NCBI GenBank assembly: GCA_023055425.1
Contig: JALGPY010000009.1
Location: forward strand, 30,981,275-31,045,274
Direction: 5' to 3'
Origin: Linanthus parryae
Lineage: Eukaryota > Streptophyta > Magnoliopsida > Ericales > Polemoniaceae
DNA: 64,000 nt
Under the pieces are notes generated by a model. The model saw only the letters and a program-made list of their open reading frames with translations. It had not been told where the DNA came from and ran no database searches. This document shows positions 32,814 through 43,911 of this stretch, piece by piece. The first letter of the stretch is position 1, and each line of letters opens with the position of its first letter. A program made the position numbers and the translations under genes.

Positions 32814-34140
32814 ATGGTGAACACATCTGCTTTCAACATCGAACAATGGCGCGAAGATCGGAAGAAAAGTCAGAAGGAGTTCAAGGAAGCTCTAGCGGTG
32901 ATCGTGAAGGTTACTCTCGAACGGCAAGAACAACTAGGGGCGGCAATTTGTGTCACGGGTCGTGTTCGTGTTGGGTGCCATATGGGGTAAAGCCGATCCC
33001 GAACCATATATTAAATGTGTCCGGTACTATGGACCTTAACCCGACCTAAATAATAAACAGGTTACCCATCGTGTAACCCGTTTATTTCACATAGTCAAGA
33101 AAATTTACTACGTATTAAAGAACTTACACAAACAATCAATCCAAATAAGTTGTGTCGGCAACAAATATGATTTATGGGTCATCATAAAGCCTACTGAATC
33201 AGCATGTTGCGAGGTCATTAAAATGCATAAACTACAAGGTTACCCTTCGTCAGCCTTCCATGAAGGCAATGATGAAGCTTAAATCAAAAATTTGCAATCT
33301 CCAATGAGCAGGAGCCCGGAGGGCGAAGGTGAGTAAGAGACCGCATAAAGATTCATGAGAGGATGAAGATCTGTAGACCAGTGGTAGACTTTTCATAGGA
33401 ATAAACTAGGGTAAATTTTTGAAAAAAAATTAGGGTAATTTTTAAGTGGGTTGGGCTCAAATATCTAGTATATTAGTTATATATAACAAAATATATTAGG
33501 TTTTAAATACGGGTTAAAATATATCATTTTGGATTTAAACGTTAAACGAGTGACTTGTTCAAAAAGTGCGAGTTACGCGTGTTGTAAATGGGTTATGCGA
33601 GTCAACCCAAACCCGACCTGTTAAGCATCGTGTCTAATCGTGTCGACCCGTTTATGATCCATACCCATATGACTAACCCCAAACCCAATAACTTCGTGTC
33701 GTGTTCCTGTTGAATTGTTGTGTTAATACCCATTTTGACGGCCCTAAGAACAACCACCGCCGTCGCCGGATGAACAGCCGCCACAAGACCAGCCGCCTCA
33801 AAATCCGGAGGAAACGTCCCGAACCAAGCAAAATCGGGCGCAATCGCGACCGCCACATCCCTTAGAGAACTCATAGCATCATCTGCCCTTCCTGATCCAA
33901 GAACCGCAAGATCCCAACGCCAAGATCACGCAGATCGATGTCCAGGCAACGAAACCGGTGGCATCCGATCTCCCTCGGATGCCATTGATTCCGGCGAACC
34001 CGCAGATCCAACAACCAGGCAACACGTGGTGCCACAGAAGCAGCCACCACTGCCAACACAGCCGCCGCCTCGGCTAGGGTTCCAGCTATTGTTACATCCG
34101 CCGCCTCAGCTAGTGTTACCACAGTTTCTGCCTCCGGTTG
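32814..34140 (+). pseudogene. Gag-like remnant of element P (interrupted by a MITE)
   Basis: ATG at 32814 opens MVNTSAFNIEQWREDRKK, followed by KEFKEALAVIVKVTLERQEQ. The frame is cut at 32934 by the MITE and resumes at 33755 with PPPSPDEQPPQDQPPQNPEE before stops. Only the N-terminus is recognisable, through its match to element M. Confidence 0.6.
32935..33746. mobile_element. hAT-type MITE inside element P
   Basis: The ends TAGGGGCGGCAA and TTGACGGCCCTA form imperfect inverted repeats of the hAT type (YARNG start). The 8-bp target duplication AGAACAAC is at 32927-32934 and 33747-33754. It is 812 bp, rich in ACCCGAC/GGGTCGTG words near both ends, with no transposase. Confidence 0.85.
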
Positions 34141-34586
34141 TCCACCAGAACTAGATGTCGGCGCCTTGTTCGACCCACAACACCGCCAACCAACAGCTTG
34201 TACGCATTACGTCTTTTACGACGGGACATACGCAGTACGGTTTGAAGCCTCCTTGGGGCCGACCCAGATATATGGGTGATCCGAAACCAGATCCGACCCA
34301 CCCACATGGCCCACCCATATATATATTTTTCAGCCCGTTTTTGCTACGAAATTGAACTAGGTCGCACCAGTTCCTAGGGTTTTTTGACCCTCTGAATCCG
34401 CTTCCAGCCTCCGTTTTTCCAGATCCGGCACTGCACGTGCATTTATATTGACTTTGGTTGGCGGAAAGTTCACGAAACTATTGTTTAGTGATGATGAAGA
34501 ATATTATTTCAAGAATTGTTCGAAGCAAGTTTGATCCAGGCATTACTCCGAGCCTTTAAGCAAGGTGATTGTGAACCGGGGGCAAT

Positions 34587-34815
34587 TGATACGAGTATGT
34601 ATCCAACGGACCCGGCGCAGGACCTGGCAACATAGTTTTAATTAATAGGTTTATTTTAATTATTAAAGTATTAGAAGTATTTTAATTGTTTGTGGGCGGT
34701 TTAGCATAAATAGTTAATTGTGGGAGGGGGTGTTGTGATAGTTAGTCGTTAGTCAACTAGTATTTATATGTTGCTCTGATTCAGTTAGTATTATCGAATA
34801 AGTGAACTTGTTCGG
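34587..34815 (+). repeat. First part of the 3' LTR of element P (rest at 58341-58437)
   Basis: TGATACGAGTATG start, and a shared GTATTTATATGTTGCTC and TTATCGAATAAGTGAA with the 5' LTR. It is cut by the Tat element at TTCGG. Confidence 0.85.
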
Positions 34816-35443
34816 TGTGCACAAGAGATTCCGGCGGGGAGACCTCCGTGTACACCGTAAGTAGGGGATCAGAGATAGCACAGGAAGAGTTGGGTTGTGT
34901 GTAGGGAGAGAGTAAGGCAGTAGTAATGTCTGAGAGAGAGACACAGGTTTGGCAGAGCTTCCGCGTATGGCTAGTGTGTCCCCCTCTGTATGGAAAGGTT
35001 AACGTCCTATATATAACGGAGAATGTGACCGTTGCAGTGTGGTTAATGCGCCCATCAATGGCGGCTTAATTAGCTTTACCGCAACGGCACGTTCGTCCGC
35101 CTATATAGGGACCGTTACAGCACGTTATGCGCGAATACCGGAACCGTTACGAGGTTGACCGGGTTTGACCGGATTGACCGGGTTTATGGAGCTCGTGCCA
35201 TAAATATCTCAAAAGCAGTTACTAAAGGTCGCGCACGAGCTTGGCTCGCACGCGACAGGACTTACTCTAGCCTCCAGACCACTAAGTCCCTACAAGTCCC
35301 GTGCAGTGGTATGCGAGGGCTCTGTCTCGCAGCCCCCACATGGATCAGCGCGGCTGGTGATCCAGTGTGTGTGGAGCACAATATGGTGTGCTGGATGGTT
35401 GCCACATGGCCAAGATCTGCTAACTCAGAAAGCACTATCTACA
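34816..35443 (-). repeat. 3' LTR of the Tat element
   Basis: It is 628 bp. In element sense it starts TGTAGATAGTGC and ends CTTGTGCACA. A minus-strand TATA-like TATATATAGG lies at about 35007-35016. The polypurine tract AGAAAGGGGGCTAA abuts it at 35444-35457. Confidence 0.93.
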
Positions 35444-36192
35444 TTAGCCCCCTTTCTGCGCGTGAAGGCTCACAGCTGGATAGACTTCCATGCGCGGAAA
35501 CCAACATACGCGTCTTCGCCACGCACCAATTCAAATACGAGTAAATTCAGCCCCCATGCGTGCCATTATGACCTAAAACCCCTAGAGTCGTGCCGTCTGG
35601 CCTTTAGGGTTTTAGGCGTGACGTCAGCTTGTCCTGTGATTGCGCGATTCGACGGTGACGGTTGCGATTCGACTACTGAAAGGACGCAACCCTTCATTGT
35701 TTTTGGATAAGTACTCTGTACTCTCCATTGTTTGCAAAGCATCACTTCTTTCTCTTAAAGTGAATGATACCCGAAAGTCTTCGAGAGCAGATCCAAATAA
35801 TCAATCACCAGTTCACTCTTGTCAATCGTCTTCTTCGACTGTGTGCAGCCAAGCAAACTTCATCAAAAAAAGGTTGGCCTTGTTTAACTTTGTTTAACAT
35901 ACCGATGTACGCTTTGAACTGTGTTGGATCTGCAAACCCATGACATATTATCTGTTGAAAACTTGTGAAGAAGCTCCAATCTTTGAACTCAATTTCGGCT
36001 TAATCGCCCAATGATAAGGACCTTGGATGTAGGGTTTTGAAATTCTTGATAATGCAAACAGTCTCCAACCTCTAATTTCTGTAATTGATACCAGAAACTG
36101 TTCATCTTTCTTCCCATAGATCTTGAATCTCAGAATTCAAACTAAAGTGTGACATATTTCTCCCCCCTTTTTTTTCTTGCTTTTCCGCAGGA
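35444..36192 (+). promoter_or_regulatory. Likely 5' region of the antisense PMD gene
   Basis: This stretch between the Tat LTR and the PMD start codon has no ORF support. A TTTTTTTTCTTGCTTTTCCGCAG tract ends at 36190, three bases before ATG 36193. It is a strong splice acceptor, so a 5' UTR intron is likely; a donor could be AAAAAAAG|GTTGG near 35871. Confidence 0.45.
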
Positions 36193-36829
36193 ATGGCAAA
36201 GACAAGAGGAACTAGACCCACCAAGGAGGAAGAAGAAATACCGGATCTTCCACAAGCTCTTTGGCGAAAAGCCCCCTACCTTGGTGGCAAGGACTTCTAC
36301 CATGCGAGAGTTAAGGCAAAGAAACTGCCTGCTTCTGTCCCTAACGAGGGATTGCTAACATTAACCCCTCTGGTTAACTCAGCCCTGCTTGAGTTGATCG
36401 ACTCCAAGGACGTGGTTCGATTGGGAATCGAAAATGGGTACTTCCCATATGCTGCGATTTCCACCCAAGCTTTTGTTCAGAAATTGGACTGCATGGATGA
36501 ATGGATTGACCATGTGTTGACCAATCATGCTGTGACTCTCAACGAGGCCGGCGTATACTTCGCCGTTCGTGCTATGAAGGGTGCTGCCGTGAAGTTGGAC
36601 CAGTCCATGCTTCTAAACCTTCTTTCCTGCTACTCGCCTGCGACTCACACTTTTCACTTTGCTGAGTTCGAGGCTGCTCCCACGCTCGAGGACGTGCATA
36701 TGCTGTATGATCTGTCCCCCATGGGCGAGGTGGACCCTTTGAGTCCCTTGAGGACGGATGCGGAGATTGCTTTGTACACGCAAATGGAGGAGTGCTTGTC
36801 AGAGGTAAAGAAAATCTCCACCCGGTGGA

Positions 36830-38260
36830 TGTTGGAATAGATGCCCTAGGGGCAATCTAGTTTAGTATGAATTTGTAATTGGCTAGAAATTCATTTATTA
36901 TTTATTGGATATTTAATATAATGAAGTCCTTAGATTTACAATTGTGTTGTTTATCTTAAATATCCCTAGTCAAGTATAATGATTAAATGGGACAATCATC
37001 TATAGACTAGTATGGGGTTGGATTGATATGGAGATATCAAGATCCAACACATAGGTGTGCATTACGGAATGTTGCACTGGATTGACCCATTACCGAGAAG
37101 GCTACATACACGTTATGTTGAGTCACAAGTGCTTCTCGGGTACAATGGTATTGTCATCCTTAGACTTGAAGTCACTAGATATTCTAGTTGTGGATCATTG
37201 TGATCTTGGTAGCGTTAAACGCTACACCGTAACTGGGTAGTTATAAAAGCGTGTACTGGATGCAATGAGAAGCAAGCTTAGAAATCGTCGTGGACGTAGA
37301 GAGGATTTGCCCCTCCCACATAACGGGAGCAAATATCCAAAGGCCACTCGAGGATAGTGCTTATAGAATGTCTGGCCAGACTCAAATAAATCAATATATG
37401 GGATATTGATGTTATTTGCACGAATAAGGCTATTCCATGGATCGAGAAACTAGGGATTGGATATACGAGTGTGACTTGTATGTCTCGTGTCCAATCCGGA
37501 TATGGAGGCAAAGGGATGAGACAATTACTTGTACAAGGTTGTCTAGATGACTATTCTATTAGTTGGCTAGAATGGATGTTTTGCTAGAAACCGCTCCATA
37601 TTAGCAAAGAGTTGCTACCAACTAGATAGAACCTATGGGGTCACACGCTATATAGAGTTGTACTAGATTTGGAATTAATTAATTGGATTAATTAATTAGA
37701 AGGATCACTTTGCAAACCCTTGCAAACTTAGTAGGGACTAATTTGCAAGGAAGGGACTAAATTGAATTCTAGTAGGACTAGAATAAGTCCTTTAGGTAGT
37801 TAACAAGGAGTTGTTGGACTATATAAAGGACCCTCCTCCTTCCTTCCCTACACAACTTATGCTCTAAAAGAGATCATAACAAGAGTAGGAGAGAACAAAG
37901 GAGAGAGAGAGCAAGCCACAAGAGGGACGCCGCCCCCCTTGCCGCCGCCCCTTGTCCCCGACGCCACAAAGGGCCAAACCCCCTTTTTGTGCTTCGTTTT
38001 GCGTGATTCCTTCACCCTCCTTTCATTCCGGGCTAGCACCAAGGAGATTGGAGATCTAGGATCAACTCTAGGCGTGGATCAACTATAGAGAACGTGACAC
38101 TATTCGCGTTTGAAGTCATCAAGGAGAACCCAAAGGTATGTTTATGATTTCTTACCTTCACTATCGTTATGCATCTAGACTTGTGATCCTTGGAGGGTTT
38201 TGCATGGTTGTTTGTTTGATTATGCTTCCGTTTGCGCGATCCATGATTCAAAACCCTACA
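36830..38260 (+). repeat. 5' LTR of the copia element
   Basis: It is 1431 bp. TATATAAA at 37820-37827 is a good TATA box, followed about 30 bases on by CTTCCCTACACAAC, which would lie near the transcript start. Confidence 0.95.
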
Positions 38261-38261
38261 G

Positions 38262-38275
38262 TGGTATCAGAGCCA
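38262..38275 (+). other. Primer-binding site of the copia element (initiator tRNA-Met)
   Basis: TGGTATCAGAGCCA complements the 3' end of plant initiator tRNA-Met. It lies one base after the LTR. Confidence 0.95.
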
Positions 38276-39947
38276 CAGGTCATAGAGCATAAACGTAGTT
38301 TATGTGTTACATTCTTGTTGTTTTACACCTTAATTTGTTGTTTATCGCGTAAAACAAGACAAATCAAGCATTGGATGCAATTTGTCAAAGAATTAATCAT
38401 AACAAGACCCAATTATTGCATTGGATGCATGAATTGGTGAGTTTGAGAAATTTTAGGATCTTAGATCTAGGGTTTGGGCATCCTTGGGGAAGAAGGAGTT
38501 CTCCCACAACAAGGAAACAACCAAACTTGGGCTCCAAGCAAGGAGGTTGTTTTGGAAACAACCTCCACAAGGAGGTTCGGCCCCCTAGGGGACCGCCCCC
38601 TTGCTTGCCGCCCAAGCTTGGCGCCCTATGGGGCCGGGCGGCCCTAACCCGCGGGCCTAGCTTGCGGGTTTTGGGCCGGGCCGGCCCTAGGGCTTTATGG
38701 TTCACTTATTTGGGCCCGGGCAATTGGATTGTTGGGCCCATGGACCGTTTTAACCCTAGAAATCCTAAAATCAATTAAAATTGACCAAGCGCGTTAAAAT
38801 TGGATTTTTAACTGTTTATGTGCAAATCGCATGGTGATTGGATATGGCCTTAGGATGTGGTTTGATGTGGATGTTTAATTTTGTGGTTTGGTTTTACGGC
38901 CTGCGAGCTGATCAATTAATTGTAATAATTAATTAGGGTTTTATGGCCTGCGTGCCATTTTTTTTCTCAACTTGTGAGATTTATTTTATTTAGTGTAGAT
39001 GTTAGCTAGTGCTAGATAAAGTAGATTGTTAGCCAAGATTGGAGAAAAGAAGCCCAAAGCCAAAAGGAGCCACAAAAGATGGAGCATGGAGCATGGAGCA
39101 CACCACATGACTATGAAGGATGGACCAAAAGATCAAGACGCATGGAGATGTGTTTGTTTAGGGTTCATAGATAATTCCATTGGCTTGGAATTATCTTAGT
39201 CTAGAAAAAGGCCATATCCACATCACGTTTAATTTCTGTTTTGTGGTTGTTTATTTATTGTCTTATTATTTGTGTGGTTGGCGTATGGATGATGCATGCA
39301 ATTAGGATAATAAGATAATTAGACAACCCGGATCTATTATTTGGAGTTGTGCCCAAACTCAAATAGATAGATTAGTTGATATTGATTAACAAAATAATTA
39401 AAATTGAATTGAAAATCCCTCAAATTTTAAAATATTGTGTTCTTGCCTTCTCGTTATTTAAACACTCATTATCATCATTATTTATCAAGTTCGTGCGTAC
39501 CAAAGCATGGCGACTTGGTTCATAATGATGGAATGCGATGGCACGTAACAATGTGCAATTGTTTAGATAAGAGGTTGAACACAACTAGGCTATTAATTTG
39601 ATTAAGAAACCGAGAGGCAATCAATTGGGATTATCCATATGGATGGATAAATAAGGAGTTATTTGCCCGGTTGAACCAAGAGTTGCATATGGGATGCAAT
39701 TGGAATTGTTCCTACCTAAGAAGTAATCAAATTATGGGTGACTTGCCAAAGCAAGCTCATAAGGAGATGAAAAAGATGGATCTTGGCCCACTAGAAAATA
39801 TAAGGATATTTTCCGCATTAATATCTTGAGGGTTATTAATCCGTAGAAAAATAGTGGGAGCTATATTTAATAAACAAGCCATTATTAAATATAGTCAAAA
39901 ATTCACAAATACTAAAACTTGCGTATTTTCCTTTTGTAGAATTCCAA
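38276..39947 (+). other. Untranslated leader of the copia element
   Basis: It contains a GC-rich stretch with GGCCC words (38570-38720) and AT-rich DNA, with no supported ORF before ATG 39948. Confidence 0.6.
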
Positions 39948-42893
39948 ATGGCAAACAACTCATCGAGTTCACAACATTCCCTACGATCTGTCCTTGAGAA
40001 GGATAAGCTCTCTGGAACCAACTTTCTCGATTGGTACAGAAACTTGAGAATTGTTCTCAAGCAAGAAAAGAAGCTGTACGCAATAGAAGAGCAAGTTCCA
40101 GAAGGTCCAGAGAATCAGACACCTGCTGCCTTAAAGGCGTATCAAAAGCGTGTTGATGACGCTAATGATGCGGCCTGCCTAATGCTTTGCACCATGACCT
40201 CTGAGCTTCAGAAGCAACATGAGAACATGAATGCTGTCGATATGATCGAACATCTAAAGCAGCTCTTCCAAGAGCAGGCGAGGGTAGAGAGGTATGAGGT
40301 CTCAAAGGCACTGTTCAAATGTCATCTAGCAGAAGGGAACCCGGTGGGACCCCATGTACTCCGAATGATCGGGTACTTGGAGAATCTCGCCCGGCTTGGG
40401 TTCCCGGTCGGCCAAGAGTTGGCAACGGATCTCGTGTTGCAATCGTTGCCTGAAAGTTATGGACCGTTCATTATGAACTATAACATGAACGAGATCGTTA
40501 AACCACTGCCAGATTTGCTCAACATGTTGAGGACGGCTGAACAGAGCATCAACAAGGGTAAGGGAAAGGCCATTATGATGGTGCATAAAGGAAAGGGTAA
40601 AAAGTTTGCCTCTTCCTCCAAGGGCAAAGGCAAGTCAGTTGCTAAGTCCAAGGAACAAGCCCTTAAGCCTGATGGTGCCATTGCCAAGGTTGTGACTAAG
40701 GGTGAATGTCACTACTGTAGTCAACCTGGACACTGGAGGAGGAACTGCCCAAAATATCTGGAGGACAAGAGGCTTGGAATAGTGATTCCACCACCACCAG
40801 GTATTTTTGTTGTAGATGTCAATTTAACTGTCTCTACATCATGGGTATTAGATACTGGATGTGGATCTCATATTTGTCGAAATATGCAGGATCTAAAGAG
40901 AAGTAAAAGATTGGCTAAAGGGGAGGTAGATCTGCGCGTTGGGAATGGAGCAAAGGTTGCTGCGTTGGCCATAGGCGTGTACGAGCTATCTCTGCCTTCA
41001 GGATTAGTTTTAGAATTAAATAATTGCTATTTTGTGCCTGCTATGAGCAGAAACATTATTTCTATTTCTTGTTTGGACAAGGAAGGTTTTATTATTTCAA
41101 TAAAGAACAATTGTTGTTCCTTTTATTTGAATAATATTCACTATTTTAGTGCGCAATTATTTAATGGACTTTATGTCCTTGATCTAAGTAATCCTGTCTA
41201 CAACATTAATACCAAGCGGATTAAAATAAATGATTTAAATCCTGCTTATTTATGGCATTGTCGTTTAGGCCACATAAATGAGAAACGTGTATCTAGACTC
41301 CATAAGGATGGATTATTAGACTCATTTGATTTTGAATCATATGAGACATGTGAGGCTTGTTTATTGGGAAAAATGACAAAGTCCCCTTTCAATAAGAAAG
41401 GTGAGAGGACTAGTGAGCAATTGGCGCTCATACATACTGATGTGTGTGGGCCATTTGCCACGCCTGCCAGGGGTGGTTATGTCTACTTCATTACGTTTAC
41501 TGATGATTACAGTAGATATGGATTTGTGTACCTTATGAGGGCAAAATCCGAATCCTTTGAAGTGTTCAAAGAATTCAAGAATGAAGTGGAGAAGCAACTT
41601 GGCAAAAGTATCAAGGCTCTACGATCGGATCGTGGAGGAGAATACTTGAGCCAAGAGTTTGACGACTATCTTAGAGAGTGTGGGATTGTGTCCCAACTCA
41701 CTCCACCCGGAACGCCACAATGGAATGGCGTGTCCGAGAGGAGGAATCGAACCCTATTGGATATGGTTCGGTCTATGATGTGTCAGACCGATCTTCCATT
41801 ATCATTTTGGGGCTACGCTCTATTAAGTGCTGCTTTCACCATTAACCGTGTTCCATCTAAATCAGTCATGAAGACACCATATGAGATGTGGAGTGGGAGG
41901 CGTCCCACACTGTCGTTCATGAGGATTTGGGGCTGCGATGTCTATGTAAAACGTTTACAATCAGACAAACTAGGGCCTAAATCGGATAAGTGTAAATTTG
42001 TGGGGTACCCTAAGGAAACTAAGGGATACTACTTCTACAATCCAACCGAAAACAAAGTGTTTGTTGCTCGGACCGGCGTGTTTCTAGAAAGAGAGTTTGT
42101 CTCTAAAGAAGCAAGTGGGAGGAATGTAGAACTTGAAGAAGTTCAAGAACCACAAATTACTGAACCGATTATGGAACATGAACAGGAATCACAAGCAGTT
42201 GTGGAGCCACCTGTTCAGGTAACACAAGAGCTTCGTAGATCTAGTAGAGTGCGCCAGGAACCCGAGAGGTACGGACTTCTCGTAACTGATTCCGGTGACA
42301 CGATGCTCATAGATGATGAGCCTACTACCTATGAGGAGGCCATGAATGGCCCAGACTCACAGAAGTGGCTTGAGGCCATGAGATCCGAGATGGAATCCAT
42401 GTATACCAACAAAGTATGGACTTTGGTGGAACCACCTGATGGGGCGCGGCCCATAGGGTGCAAGTGGGTCTTCAAGAAGAAGATCGACATGGATGGTAAT
42501 GTGATTACCTATAAGGGCCGATTGGTGGCTAAAGGATTCAGACAGATTCATGGTATTGACTATGATGAAACCTTTTCACCAGTCGCAATGACCAAATCCA
42601 TCCGAATCCTACTTGCAATTGCAGCATACTACGACTATGAGATTTGGCAGATGGATGTCAAAACAGCATTCCTTTATGGGAATCTCCTCGAGGACGTGTA
42701 TATGATACAGCCGGAGGGTTTTGAGGATCCAAAGCAAGCCAACAAAGTCTGTAAGCTGCAGCGATCCATTTATGGATTGAAGCAAGCTTCTAGGAGTTGG
42801 AATCGACGTTTTGATGAAGTGGTCAAAGAGTTTGCTTCATCAGAAACGAAGATGAGTCTTGTGTCTACAAGAAGGTTAGTGGGAGCTCTGTAG
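39948..42893 (+). CDS. Copia Gag-Pol polyprotein, 5' part (gag, protease, integrase, first RT motifs)
   Basis: 981 residues. A UBN2/gag-polypeptide-like region starts LSGTNFLDWYRNLRIVLKQEK. The zinc knuckle CHYCSQPGHWRRNC is at about 254-267. The protease has WVLDTGCGSH (Asp302). The integrase has an HHCC region (HCRLGHINEKR...CEACLLGK), then catalytic HTDVCGPF (Asp498), LRSDRGGEY and NGVSERRNRT. RT starts with WVFKKKIDMDGNVITYKGRLVAKG and MDVKTAFLYG (Asp903). A one-base loss near 42834, after KEF, throws the frame out and gives a stop at 42891-42893. Everything before that is open. Particles and integrase could be made, but not full RT. Confidence 0.93.
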   Translation: MANNSSSSQHSLRSVLEKDKLSGTNFLDWYRNLRIVLKQEKKLYAIEEQVPEGPENQTPAALKAYQKRVDDANDAACLMLCTMTSELQKQHENMNAVDMIEHLKQLFQEQARVERYEVSKALFKCHLAEGNPVGPHVLRMIGYLENLARLGFPVGQELATDLVLQSLPESYGPFIMNYNMNEIVKPLPDLLNMLRTAEQSINKGKGKAIMMVHKGKGKKFASSSKGKGKSVAKSKEQALKPDGAIAKVVTKGECHYCSQPGHWRRNCPKYLEDKRLGIVIPPPPGIFVVDVNLTVSTSWVLDTGCGSHICRNMQDLKRSKRLAKGEVDLRVGNGAKVAALAIGVYELSLPSGLVLELNNCYFVPAMSRNIISISCLDKEGFIISIKNNCCSFYLNNIHYFSAQLFNGLYVLDLSNPVYNINTKRIKINDLNPAYLWHCRLGHINEKRVSRLHKDGLLDSFDFESYETCEACLLGKMTKSPFNKKGERTSEQLALIHTDVCGPFATPARGGYVYFITFTDDYSRYGFVYLMRAKSESFEVFKEFKNEVEKQLGKSIKALRSDRGGEYLSQEFDDYLRECGIVSQLTPPGTPQWNGVSERRNRTLLDMVRSMMCQTDLPLSFWGYALLSAAFTINRVPSKSVMKTPYEMWSGRRPTLSFMRIWGCDVYVKRLQSDKLGPKSDKCKFVGYPKETKGYYFYNPTENKVFVARTGVFLEREFVSKEASGRNVELEEVQEPQITEPIMEHEQESQAVVEPPVQVTQELRRSSRVRQEPERYGLLVTDSGDTMLIDDEPTTYEEAMNGPDSQKWLEAMRSEMESMYTNKVWTLVEPPDGARPIGCKWVFKKKIDMDGNVITYKGRLVAKGFRQIHGIDYDETFSPVAMTKSIRILLAIAAYYDYEIWQMDVKTAFLYGNLLEDVYMIQPEGFEDPKQANKVCKLQRSIYGLKQASRSWNRRFDEVVKEFASSETKMSLVSTRRLVGAL

Positions 42894-42904
42894 CTTTTCT
42901 GGTC

Positions 42905-43897
42905 TTGTATGTGGATGACATACTGCTCATTGGAAACGACATTCCCATGCTGCAATCCGTGAAAGATTGGCTAGGAAAGTGTTTCTCAATGAAGGACTTA
43001 GGGGAAGCAGCCTATATACTCGGTATAAAGATCTATAGAGATAGATCTAAGAGGTTGCTAGGCCTAAGTCAAAGTACATATATTGACAAGGTGTTGAAAC
43101 GGTTCAACATGCAAGATTCCAAGAAGGGATTCTTGCCCATGTCACATGGAATCACTCTTTCGAAGAGTGGATGCCCTTCCAATGAGATTGAGAAGGAACG
43201 CATGAGTAGGATTCCCTATGCCTCGGCCATAGGATCCATCATGTACGCCATGTTGTGTACTAGACCAGATGTGTCATATGCCTTGAGTATGACAAGCAGA
43301 TACCAATCCAATCCAGGTGAGAGTCACTGGATTGCAGTCAAGAACATCCTAAAGTACTTAAGAAGAACTAAGGATGCTTTCTTGATGTTTGGGGGTGAGG
43401 AAGAGTTGCGTGTAAGGGGTTACACTGATGCAAGCTTCCAAACCGATAGAGATGACTTTAGATCACAGTCGGGATATGTGTTTTGCCAGAATGGAGCAGC
43501 GGTGAGCTGGAAAAGTTCCAAGCAAGAGACGGTAGCTGATTCTACAACAGAGGCTGAGTACATTGCTGCAAATGGCGCAGCAAAGGAGGCTGTTTGGATC
43601 AGAAAGTTTGTTTCTGAACTTGGTGTGGTCCCTAGCATTGCGGATCCAGTGGAGTTGTTCTGTGACAACACTGGGGCGATCGCGCAATCTAAGGAACCCA
43701 GATCGCACCAGAAGTCCAAGCATGTGCTCAGGAAGTTTCATCTGATTCGAGATATTATCGATAGAGGAGACGTTCGGATATGCAAGATTCCTACAGATGA
43801 TAATCTGTCAGACCCGCTTACGAAGCCTCTCACGCAGTGGAAGCATGAAGGGCACACTAGGAGTATGGGCATACGAGATGCGCCAGATTGGCTCTAG
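42905..43897 (+). CDS. Copia RT C-terminal part and RNase H (after the frameshift)
   Basis: This frame continues the polyprotein from the RT active site YVDDILLIGND through the thumb to copia RNase H, which contains YTDASFQTDRDDFRSQSGYVF, TEAEYIAA and the conserved KHVLRKFHLIRD region, and ends DPLTKPL...HTRSMGIRDAPDWL. There is no Met start of its own, so it is the broken second half of one polyprotein. The stop at 43895-43897 lies 14 bases before the LTR and overlaps the approach to the polypurine tract AAGTGGGAGA. Confidence 0.92.
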   Translation: MYVDDILLIGNDIPMLQSVKDWLGKCFSMKDLGEAAYILGIKIYRDRSKRLLGLSQSTYIDKVLKRFNMQDSKKGFLPMSHGITLSKSGCPSNEIEKERMSRIPYASAIGSIMYAMLCTRPDVSYALSMTSRYQSNPGESHWIAVKNILKYLRRTKDAFLMFGGEEELRVRGYTDASFQTDRDDFRSQSGYVFCQNGAAVSWKSSKQETVADSTTEAEYIAANGAAKEAVWIRKFVSELGVVPSIADPVELFCDNTGAIAQSKEPRSHQKSKHVLRKFHLIRDIIDRGDVRICKIPTDDNLSDPLTKPLTQWKHEGHTRSMGIRDAPDWL

Positions 43898-43911
43898 TGC
43901 AAGTGGGAGAC

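Noticed and set aside
37055..37240. 61-codon ORF found twice (also 44137-44322)
   Set aside because: It lies in both copia LTRs and is duplicated only because the LTR is.
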